A DNA stretch of 19,137 nt from Chth-196 sp044370935 (GTDB lineage: Bacteria > Verrucomicrobiota > Verrucomicrobiia > Chthoniobacterales > Chthoniobacteraceae), in the NCBI GenBank assembly GCA_044370935.1, contig JBILUQ010000047.1:1-19137 (forward strand), written 5' to 3'. Position 1 is the stretch's first letter, and each line of letters opens with the position of its first letter. The notes below the pieces were generated by a model. That model saw nothing but the letters and a program-made list of their open reading frames with translations, did no database searches and was not told where the DNA came from. Shown piece by piece: positions 8,494 to 15,152 of the stretch. The position numbers and the translations under genes were made by a program.

Positions 8494-8498
8494 TGTAT
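8467..8498. promoter_or_regulatory. Palindromic operator between metK and the ArsR-methyltransferase gene
   Basis: The core half-sites ATTGACGCATCA (8471-8482) and TGATGTGTCAAT (8483-8494) are inverted copies with a single mismatched position. The symmetry extends to ATA/TAT at 8467-8469 and 8496-8498 with one further mismatch at 8470/8495. The centre falls between 8482 and 8483. It overlaps the candidate -35 boxes of both divergent promoters. Long palindromes of this kind are typical binding sites of dimeric ArsR-family repressors, and a gene for one starts 13 bp to the right. That this protein binds here is inference. Confidence 0.75.
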
Positions 8499-8499
8499 T
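8472..8499 (+). promoter_or_regulatory. Candidate promoter of the ArsR-methyltransferase gene
   Basis: TTGACG (8472-8477) as -35, a 16-bp spacer and TGTATT (8494-8499) as -10 mirror the metK promoter on the other strand. Transcription would start near 8506, only a few bases before ATG 8512, implying a very short or leaderless mRNA. The -10 is weak (four of six), so confidence is moderate. Confidence 0.45.
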
Positions 8500-8511
8500 G
8501 TCTCTCTCCAG

Positions 8512-9435
8512 ATGGCGTCAATTGTTAAATCCCTAAAGCTTCTTGCCGACGAGACCAGGATCCGGCTTCTGTTGCTGCTGCAGCAGGAGGAGCTTTCGGT
8601 GGCTGAAATCCAAGAGATCCTCGGGATGGGGCAGTCGCGGATTTCCTCCCATTTGGCCCAGTTGCGCGGCGCCGGCTTGGTGTGTGACCGCCGGGCTGGC
8701 AAGAATATCTACTACGCGCTGGAGACGGATCAGGTTGGCGCGCAGCTTCGAGAGGTGCTTCGGGCTGCTGGAAACGAAATTGCGGAGACAAGGCAGGATT
8801 TGCGGGCGCTTAGGGTTTTGCGGGCTAAGCGGGCCGATTTGAGTCGCGAGTATTTCAACAGGATGGCGGGTAAGTTTGGGCGTTCCTATGTGCCTGGCCG
8901 CACGTGGCAGGGGGTGGCGCGGATGCTTTTCGCCTTGGTGGAACCCATGGTGATCGCTGATTTGGGAGCGGGAGAGGGGCACCTCTCACAGCTTCTCGCC
9001 AAGCGGGCAAAACGAGTCATCGCGGTTGATAACTCGGAAAAGATGGTCGAGTTCGGCGCTTCGCTTGCACTGGAAAACGGAATTGCGAACTTGGAGTACC
9101 GGTTGGGGGATATCGAGGAGCCGCCGATTGAGGAGCAAAGCGTGGATTTGGTCGTTTTCTCGCAGGCCTTGCATCACGCCGGGAATCCGCAGCGTGCGGT
9201 ACAATCGGCTTACAAGATCCTGCGTCCAGGAGGGCGGTTGGTGATTTTGGATTTGCTTGCGCACCAGTTCGAGCAGGCACGTGAGCTGTATGCGGACACT
9301 TGGCTTGGGTTCACTGAGGCTGCGCTGGCTGGGTTTCTCGAGGACGCTGGGTTTTGCGGAGTGGATGTGGAGGTTGTTTCTCGCGATGAGGCGAACCCGG
9401 CGTTTCAAACCTTGCTTGCGGTTGGATCCCGCTAG
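8512..9435 (+). CDS. ArsR-family winged-helix regulator fused to class I SAM-dependent methyltransferase domain
   Basis: Likely repressor of the SAM cycle genes and of itself, sensing SAM or SAH. From ATG 8512 the product is 307 residues. An ATG at 8482 would put the start inside the palindrome and add ten non-conserved residues. Residues 5-85 are an ArsR winged helix, with recognition region SVAEIQEILGMGQSRISSHLAQL at about 29-51. The metal-binding ELCVCDL motif of ArsR/SmtB sensors is replaced by ELSVAEI, so metal sensing is unlikely. Residues 145-307 are a methyltransferase fold: motif I DLGAGEGHL (150-158), acidic Asp173, GDIEEPP from 199, SVDLVVFSQALHH (210-222) and ILRPGGRLVILDLL. Known ArsR-methyltransferase fusions and the SahR regulators of methionine metabolism, as I recall, make SAH or SAM sensing plausible. 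It is divergent from metK-ahcY. Whether the domain still methylates anything is unknown. Confidence 0.88.
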   Translation: MASIVKSLKLLADETRIRLLLLLQQEELSVAEIQEILGMGQSRISSHLAQLRGAGLVCDRRAGKNIYYALETDQVGAQLREVLRAAGNEIAETRQDLRALRVLRAKRADLSREYFNRMAGKFGRSYVPGRTWQGVARMLFALVEPMVIADLGAGEGHLSQLLAKRAKRVIAVDNSEKMVEFGASLALENGIANLEYRLGDIEEPPIEEQSVDLVVFSQALHHAGNPQRAVQSAYKILRPGGRLVILDLLAHQFEQARELYADTWLGFTEAALAGFLEDAGFCGVDVEVVSRDEANPAFQTLLAVGSR

Positions 9436-9441
9436 CCATCG

Positions 9442-9504
9442 GGATATTTCCGTGCGGGTGAGCATGCCCTCGTTGGCCCGTGGGCGGATGCTCGACGGAA
9501 ATCC
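9442..9504 (+). terminator. Long imperfect hairpin downstream of the ArsR-methyltransferase gene
   Basis: Three paired blocks share one axis: ATTTCCGT (9446-9453) with ACGGAAAT (9495-9502), GAGCAT (9460-9465) with ATGCTC (9488-9493), and GCCC (9466-9469) with GGGC (9482-9485). GG/CC closes the base. There is an asymmetric internal loop on the left arm. It starts six bases after the stop codon and ends about 50 bases before the tRNA gene. The T-tract is poor, so it may be a factor-assisted terminator or an mRNA 3'-end stabiliser. Confidence 0.5.
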
Positions 9505-9553
9505 GACTTGCGTTTTCCATAGGACTCATCACACTCCCGCCTCGATTTCGAAA

Positions 9554-9626
9554 GCACCGCTAGCTCAATTGGCAGAGCAAGTGACTCTTAATCACTAGGT
9601 TCTTGGTTCGATTCCAAGGCGGTGCA
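9554..9626 (+). tRNA. tRNA-Lys (anticodon CTT)
   Basis: A complete 73-nt cloverleaf can be drawn. Acceptor arms GCACCGC (9554-9560) and GCGGTGC (9619-9625) are followed by discriminator A9626. The D arm is GCTC/GAGC with an eight-base loop, the anticodon stem AGTGA/TCACT, the anticodon loop CTCTTAA giving anticodon CTT, a five-base variable loop AGGTT, and the T arm CTTGG/CCAAG with loop TTCGATT. The 3' CCA is not encoded. It reads AAG codons. No repeat of its 3' end, as would mark an integrated element, is visible in this window. Confidence 0.97.
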
Positions 9627-9634
9627 CTTTACTA

Positions 9635-9658
9635 AAAGCCTCTCAGCAAGTGAGGTTT
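9635..9658 (+). terminator. Weak hairpin after tRNA-Lys
   Basis: AAAGCCTC (9635-9642) and GAGGTTT (9652-9658) can pair with one bulged G around a nine-base loop, starting nine bases after the tRNA. The stem is short and the T-tract is only three bases, so a terminator role is tentative. Confidence 0.25.
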
Positions 9659-9786
9659 GCATGAGCCAAAAACGACGCGTTCACGGAGGTTGTAGAATTA
9701 CTGAGTGGCAGTTGCGTGCGTGTTGTAAACATGGTCAGGCAAAGGTTGTCCCAGTTCTTGTGCTTGTGTAATCCTGTTGCCCAGTG

Positions 9787-12561
9787 ATGAGCACGCTACC
9801 CCCCGGCGGTTTTCTTTTCGCGCTCTTTGGTTCATTGCGCACGGGCGCGGCGCTTCTTTTTGCAGCGGCGTCCACGGGTGGAGGTGCGGGGCTTAAAGCC
9901 GCTGACTATGCCAGGTCGGTGAAACCGCTTCTACAGGAGCGCTGCTACGCTTGTCACGGCGCGCTGAAACAGAAGGGGGGGCTTCGGCTCGATACCGCCG
10001 TCTCTATTCGCAAGGGTGGTGATTCGGGTGCCGCCGTCGACCCTGGGTATCCGGAGAAAAGCCTGCTCGTTGGGCGCGTGCTAAGTTTGGATCCCGATGA
10101 GCATATGCCCCCCAAGCACGAGGGTGAGCCGCTGAACCCTTCCCAGGTGAGGGTGCTGCAGGAGTGGATCTCCGCAGGTGCGCCAGCTCCCAGCGGCGAG
10201 CAGCCCGAGTCCGATCCCCGTGAGCATTGGGCGTTTCGTCCCCCGGCACGGCCGCCAGTGCCCTGGGTCGAAAACCGGGAGTGGGCAGCGAACCCCATCG
10301 ACGCATTTATTTCTGCGCGGCACGCCGCCAAGGGGCTCGTGCCTCAGGCGTGTGCTCCGCGGGGGATCCTGGTGCGGCGCCTCTTTGTCGACCTCGTTGG
10401 AGTGCCACCCTCGTTGGCTGAAACGGCCGCGATCAACGCAATGCCGGACTCGGAGTGGTACCCGGCGCTTGTCGAAAAGTTGCTGGCCGATCCGCGGCAC
10501 GGCCAGCGATGGGCCCGCCACTGGATGGACGTGTGGCGCTACAGCGACTGGTGGGGATTGGGCGAGCAGCTCAGGAATTCTCAGAAACACCTCTGGCATT
10601 GGCGGGATTGGATCATTGAATCGCTCAACAACGACGCGCCTTACGATGAAATGGTCCGTCTCATGCTCGCCGCGGACGAAATCGCCCCGGAGGATGCCTC
10701 GAAGCTGCGCGCCACCGGGTTCCTTGCGCGAAACTGGTTTCTCTTCAACCGAAACACATGGATGGAGGATACCGTGGAGCATGTCGGCAAGGGGTTCCTA
10801 GGGCTCACGTTCAACTGCAGCAAATGTCACGATCATAAGTACGATCCCATATCGCAAACAGACTTCTACCGGTTGCGCGCGGTTTTCGAGCCGTACCATG
10901 TGCGCCTCGATGTGACGGCTGGAGGGGCCGACTTGGAAAAGGACGGGATTCCGCGAGCGTTTGATGCAGACGCAGGTGCAGTGACGTACCGGTTCGTGCG
11001 CGGCGAGGAAAGCCAGCCCGACAAATCCGCTGTGATTTCACCGGGCGTGCCTGCGCTTTTCGACTTTGCGGCGCTCGATGTGGTGCCGATCGAGCTTCCT
11101 GTCGCTGCATATGAACCCCAGCGGCAGCCTTGGGTTCTCGATGCACACGCAGCAACGGCAGCCAGAAACCTCGAAGCCGCCGCCGCGGTCCTCAAAACCG
11201 CCACGGAAAAGCTAGCGAAAGCGAAGCGCGAGGCGCAAACAAACCCCGGTTCAGAGCCTTTCCTGAAGGCCGTTTTGGAGTCGGAGGCTCAATGGTCGCT
11301 TGCCGAGAAAACGCATCAGTTTACGGAGGCCGAGAAGCTTTCGGTGGAGGCGCGTGCCACGGCGATGCGGGCTCTTTGGCGTGTCGATTCTAACGAACAG
11401 TCGCTGAGGACGGCGGCGGTTGCGGCCGAAAGAAAAAGCGCCTTGGCGAGGCAGGAGAAGGTCGTCGCGGACGCGAGGCTCAAATTGCTGCATGCTCCCG
11501 AAGCGAAGCGGCCCGATTTGAAAAAGAAACTCGCCGCTGCTTTGGAGGACTCCGCGAAGCTTGCGAAGGCGGTCGCGGCGCAAGTCAAACCTACCGACAG
11601 CTACACTGTTCTATTTGGTGCAAAATGGACTCCGACTCGGTTTTTAAGCTCTGGAAAGGACGATCCAGAACCCGCGTTTGCGCAGCAGAGCAGCGGCCGC
11701 CGGAAGGCGCTTGCGCGCTGGATCACCGACCCGCGCAACCCTCTCACGGCGCGGGTTGCGGTCAACCATATTTGGACCCGTCACATGGGCGTGCCGCTCG
11801 CCGCTGGGATGTTTGAGTTCGGGCGTAAAGGTGCGACTCCCTCGCATCCCGAGTTGATGGACTGGCTGGCTGCCGAATTGGTTGAGCATGGTTGGAGTAT
11901 GAAGCATCTGCACAGGCTGATTGTGAACTCGCAAACCTACCGAATGGGTTCTTCTGCCGCCGGTGCAGAGCTCAGCGTTTCCAAGGACCCAGACAACGTC
12001 GAGTATTGGCGGCGCGCGCCGGTCCGGTTGGAGTCGGGGGTGATCAGGGACTCGCTCTTGGGGCTTTCTGGGTCGCTGGACTGTTCGATGGGCGGGCCGC
12101 CGGTCGAACCCGCTGCGCAGGAAGATTCGGCGCGAAGGAGCGTGTATTTTTACCACTCCAACAATTCGAGAAACCTCTTTCTTACCATGTTTGACGAGGC
12201 GCCTGTGAAGGAATGTTACCGACGCGATCAAAGCGTCGTTCCGCAGCAGGCTATGGCGATGACCAACAGCCGGCTTGTGGAAGAGTCTGCCCGGCGGATT
12301 GCACAGCTTGTTTCTGAGCGGTGCGCCGGGGCTCTAGACGACGAGGGGTTCGTGCGAGCGGCCTACGAGTACGTTCTAGGAATTCCACCGCAGGCTAGGG
12401 AGTTGATGGCGTGCATGGAGGCGCTCTTGGCTTTGCAAGGTGCATCCGGTACAGCTCAGTCCGCAGCGGCCGCCGGTTCCCATGATGGCGCTCAGAGGGA
12501 GGCTCGAGCGCAGCTGGTTTGGGTGCTGTTAAACCACAACGATTTTATCACGCTTCGATAG
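9787..12561 (+). CDS. PSCyt1/DUF1549/DUF1553 cytochrome-like protein
   Basis: Large exported haem-binding protein of a family expanded in Planctomycetes and Verrucomicrobia; its biochemical role is not established. From ATG 9787 it has 924 residues (a GTG three bases upstream adds one). Residues about 8-30 are hydrophobic and fit a signal sequence. A PSCyt1 domain carries the haem motif CYACH at 53-57. DUF1549 begins near 169 (NPIDAFISARHAAKG) and includes a second site CSKCH at 344-348 followed by DHKYDPI. An Ala/Lys/Glu-rich stretch at about 455-605 looks helical or coiled-coil. DUF1553 begins near 638 (ARWITDPRNPLTARVAVNHIW) and runs to about 890. The DUF1501 gene follows after 19 bp on the same strand, the usual arrangement. 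Haem attachment would need machinery of the kind encoded at the left end of the window. Confidence 0.92.
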   Translation: MSTLPPGGFLFALFGSLRTGAALLFAAASTGGGAGLKAADYARSVKPLLQERCYACHGALKQKGGLRLDTAVSIRKGGDSGAAVDPGYPEKSLLVGRVLSLDPDEHMPPKHEGEPLNPSQVRVLQEWISAGAPAPSGEQPESDPREHWAFRPPARPPVPWVENREWAANPIDAFISARHAAKGLVPQACAPRGILVRRLFVDLVGVPPSLAETAAINAMPDSEWYPALVEKLLADPRHGQRWARHWMDVWRYSDWWGLGEQLRNSQKHLWHWRDWIIESLNNDAPYDEMVRLMLAADEIAPEDASKLRATGFLARNWFLFNRNTWMEDTVEHVGKGFLGLTFNCSKCHDHKYDPISQTDFYRLRAVFEPYHVRLDVTAGGADLEKDGIPRAFDADAGAVTYRFVRGEESQPDKSAVISPGVPALFDFAALDVVPIELPVAAYEPQRQPWVLDAHAATAARNLEAAAAVLKTATEKLAKAKREAQTNPGSEPFLKAVLESEAQWSLAEKTHQFTEAEKLSVEARATAMRALWRVDSNEQSLRTAAVAAERKSALARQEKVVADARLKLLHAPEAKRPDLKKKLAAALEDSAKLAKAVAAQVKPTDSYTVLFGAKWTPTRFLSSGKDDPEPAFAQQSSGRRKALARWITDPRNPLTARVAVNHIWTRHMGVPLAAGMFEFGRKGATPSHPELMDWLAAELVEHGWSMKHLHRLIVNSQTYRMGSSAAGAELSVSKDPDNVEYWRRAPVRLESGVIRDSLLGLSGSLDCSMGGPPVEPAAQEDSARRSVYFYHSNNSRNLFLTMFDEAPVKECYRRDQSVVPQQAMAMTNSRLVEESARRIAQLVSERCAGALDDEGFVRAAYEYVLGIPPQARELMACMEALLALQGASGTAQSAAAAGSHDGAQREARAQLVWVLLNHNDFITLR

Positions 12562-12580
12562 AGTAACTTTTTTGAGCTCT

Positions 12581-14044
12581 ATGAACATCCAGCCAGATCA
12601 GTCATCAACGTTCGCCTCCGGCTCCCGGCGCGCGTTTCTGTGCGACGCCGGCTTGGGTTTTGCCGGCATGGCGCTCGGCGCGATGTTGCAGCGTGATTCA
12701 AATGCATCGTCCGTGCTTTGGACTCCGCCCGATGGCCTGTCTCATTTCAAGCCTGCAGCCCGCAGCGTGATCTGGCTGTTTATGAATGGCGGCGTCAGTC
12801 ACATGGAGAGCTTTGATCCCAAGCCGATGCTTACCAAGTACGGCGGCAAGACAATCGCCGAGACCCCGTTCGCAGACGTGCAGGACCCCAAAAAGCTGGC
12901 GCTCGAGCGCCTGGTTGTGCCGGATGCGAATGGCAACCAGCGAAACAAGATTTTCCCGCTGCAAGTCGGTTTTCAAAAGCACGGGTGCAGCGGCATCGAA
13001 GTCAGCGACTGGTTTCCGAACATCGCGGCGCACGTGGACAAGCTCGCGATTGTACGCTCGATGTACACCACCGACAGCAACCACGGTGCGCAGACTCAGT
13101 TTCATTCTGGCCGCCACATGGTGGACGGCAATTTTCCGACGCTTGGCGCATGGGTGCATTACGGACTCGGCAGCCTCAATGAGAACCTTCCGCAGTTTAT
13201 TTCGATCGGCACTCGCGAGTACTGGAATAACAGGGACGGGCATTATCTTGGACCGATGCATGACGCGGTGCCCATGCGCATTGACCCCGCAAACCCGCTC
13301 GATTTTGGGCGCCCTGACCCCCGCACCCCGGCTGCCTCGCGCGCCGTGGGGATGGACCTGGTGCGGAGGTTGAATGCGATGCGGGCGGAGGAATATCCCG
13401 GGGATTCGGCGCTCGCGGCGCGTATTGCTTCCTACGAATTGGCGTACCGGATGCAGGCCTCCGTTCCTGAGGTTTTGGATTTTGCGAAGGAGACTGCGGA
13501 AACGAAGGCGATGTACGGGCTGGATCAGTCGCACTGCCGCGAATTCGCAGGGCAACTTCTGGCAGCACGCAGGCTCGTGGAGCGAGGGGTGCGTTTTATT
13601 CAGATCCAGCACGGCGGTGGAGGCGCTGGTGCGTGGGATGCGCATGGCGGGCTCAAGGCGAACCATTCGAAACTTTCGATGCAGGTGGATCAGCCGATCG
13701 GCGCACTTCTTACGGACTTGGAGCGACGCGGTTTGCTCGAGGAGACGCTGGTTGTGTTCGCGACCGAGTTCGGTCGCACTCCGGGATCACAGGGCGCTGA
13801 CGGGCGCGACCATCATATTTTTGGGTTTAGTGTTTGGATGGCGGGCGGCGGAATCAAGGGCGGTGTGGCCCATGGCCGAACCGACGAGCTTGGCTTTCAC
13901 GCTGTTGAGGACAGGCATTACGTCACGGACATCCATTCAACCATCCTCCGTCAAATGGGTCTGGATTCGCGCAAGCTGGAGATCCCAGGTCGGAAGCGTT
14001 TGGAGATCGACCACGGAAAGCCGATCACTGAGATCATAGCGTGA
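12581..14044 (+). CDS. DUF1501 family protein, Tat-exported
   Basis: Exported protein of the DUF1501 family, related in fold to alkaline phosphatases and sulfatases; substrate unknown. ATG 12581 gives 487 residues; a TTG nine bases earlier is unlikely. A twin-arginine type signal lies at residues 15-36 (SRRAFLCDAGLGFAGMALGAML). Family marks are WLFMNGGVSHMESFDPKP, DSNHGAQTQFHSGR, IQHGGGGAGAWDAHG, FATEFGRTPGSQGADGRDHH and the C-terminal IHSTILRQMGLD. The many conserved His and Asp residues in these motifs fit a metal-dependent hydrolase site. It almost always accompanies a PSCyt1/DUF1549/DUF1553 gene, as here with a 19-bp gap. The gene is convergent with the ADP-ribosylglycohydrolase-like gene, with no strong terminator seen in the 42 bp between them. 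Confidence 0.92.
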   Translation: MNIQPDQSSTFASGSRRAFLCDAGLGFAGMALGAMLQRDSNASSVLWTPPDGLSHFKPAARSVIWLFMNGGVSHMESFDPKPMLTKYGGKTIAETPFADVQDPKKLALERLVVPDANGNQRNKIFPLQVGFQKHGCSGIEVSDWFPNIAAHVDKLAIVRSMYTTDSNHGAQTQFHSGRHMVDGNFPTLGAWVHYGLGSLNENLPQFISIGTREYWNNRDGHYLGPMHDAVPMRIDPANPLDFGRPDPRTPAASRAVGMDLVRRLNAMRAEEYPGDSALAARIASYELAYRMQASVPEVLDFAKETAETKAMYGLDQSHCREFAGQLLAARRLVERGVRFIQIQHGGGGAGAWDAHGGLKANHSKLSMQVDQPIGALLTDLERRGLLEETLVVFATEFGRTPGSQGADGRDHHIFGFSVWMAGGGIKGGVAHGRTDELGFHAVEDRHYVTDIHSTILRQMGLDSRKLEIPGRKRLEIDHGKPITEIIA

Positions 14045-14086
14045 TACCGCGGGCGCGCCGCATTCTATTGGATGGCTTTCAGTAAA

Positions 14087-15064
14087 TTAGGTGGAGCTTG
14101 CTCGGACCTGTACTCTCAAAACGCCGAGTGATTCGTCCTCAGGAACGCCGTTTGCAAGCCCCAGGAGCGCCCCAACGACTGCGCCCCTGTGGCAGTTGTC
14201 GCCCCCGCAATGCGTATTGGCGATGACACCCGCTTTAAAGTCGTTCGCGTATTTCCAGCTCAAGTAGAGTGACGCTGCAAACGCGTCTTTGATGTAGCAC
14301 GCGGGGCTTAGCCTTTGGCCCACCACAACCTCGTCTGGTTCAACGATCCATTTCTCAACTTTGCGCGCTGAAATCCAAGTGGTGCCGTGTTGGAGAATGG
14401 CATCACGCAAAGAAAGACCGCTCTCTACTGAGCATAGAATCCTGGTGAATGCCCGAGCCGCCTCAATTACATCCGGGTCATCGTGAGTGAGTCTGACGTG
14501 TGATACGACGGTGTCTTCGAGCGCTTGTCCTGCTTGTTCAAGTGCAGCAAACAACGCTGAAACTGGAACCAACCCCCCGATGTGTACATCCGCAATCCCG
14601 CATTTTTCGAGCGGTTTGCCTTTTGCGATGTTTGTAAAAAATGCCCGGTGGTATTCCTCAATGTAGGTGTCCCTGTGCCACCCGGGTAGACGCATGCAGT
14701 CCACATAAAGACGGAGCCATGCGCCGGCATTATAATCATTGGCTTTACGGATCTGCCGATAAAGTGCCCGGGCGAGTTGAAAGTTCAACGTATTCTCACC
14801 CGCCAGCAGATTTTGATGGTAGTGAATCCCGTGTTGCCCCCAGTACACCGCCTGGTCGTGGAGGATATCGGCGTCCGGGGTGAGAGGTTGGTACTGGCTT
14901 CGGTGCAGGATGCTGTCTGGGTGGGGGTTTTTCGGCTTTAGGAAACGGTCGATTCTTCCGTAATCACGGCGGATCGCGAGCCTGTCGTAATACCAGTGGG
15001 CTGGCATAGCCAGAGCATCGGCGACAAGTGCGCCTTCAAATGCTTCAACGCGGGGATGGTTCAT
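14087..15064 (-). CDS. ADP-ribosylglycohydrolase-like (DraG/ARH fold) protein, divergent active site
   Basis: Relative of enzymes that remove ADP-ribose from proteins or small molecules. From ATG 15064 the product has 325 residues. An earlier start at 15199 would run into nadE and add 45 non-conserved residues. The N-terminal helix EAFEGALVADALAMPAHWYYD (about 7-27) matches the family opening GALxGDAxG. The C-terminal helix GGDNCHRGAVVGALLGLANG (287-306) matches the family GGDTDTxGAxxGAxxGA, but the metal-binding DTDT is replaced by DNCH. The usual DDT motif near the N-terminus is not obvious; only TPDADILHD at 62-70 lies in a comparable place. It may use a different metal set, bind without catalysis, or act on another substrate. 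It lies 88 bp downstream of nadE on the same strand, suggesting a link to NAD metabolism. Confidence 0.75.
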   Translation of the reverse strand: MNHPRVEAFEGALVADALAMPAHWYYDRLAIRRDYGRIDRFLKPKNPHPDSILHRSQYQPLTPDADILHDQAVYWGQHGIHYHQNLLAGENTLNFQLARALYRQIRKANDYNAGAWLRLYVDCMRLPGWHRDTYIEEYHRAFFTNIAKGKPLEKCGIADVHIGGLVPVSALFAALEQAGQALEDTVVSHVRLTHDDPDVIEAARAFTRILCSVESGLSLRDAILQHGTTWISARKVEKWIVEPDEVVVGQRLSPACYIKDAFAASLYLSWKYANDFKAGVIANTHCGGDNCHRGAVVGALLGLANGVPEDESLGVLRVQVRASST

Positions 15065-15152
15065 AAAAAAAGAGGCGTGTGTTCGACTCGATGCATCGGC
15101 TTTGCGGGTTGGCTGTTTCAGAGCTGCGCAATCGAATAGTATGATCGACGCA

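Noticed and set aside
8482..8511. Upstream ATG of the ArsR-methyltransferase gene
   Set aside because: It lies inside the palindrome and downstream of the candidate -35; the ArsR similarity begins after ATG 8512.
9554..9660. tRNA-Lys as an integration site of a mobile element
   Set aside because: No repeat of the tRNA 3' end, integrase gene or foreign gene block is seen in the window.
12698..13666. A 322-codon open frame antisense to the DUF1501 gene
   Set aside because: It mirrors a well-supported gene in a GC-biased genome, has a His/Arg-rich composition and no recognisable domain.
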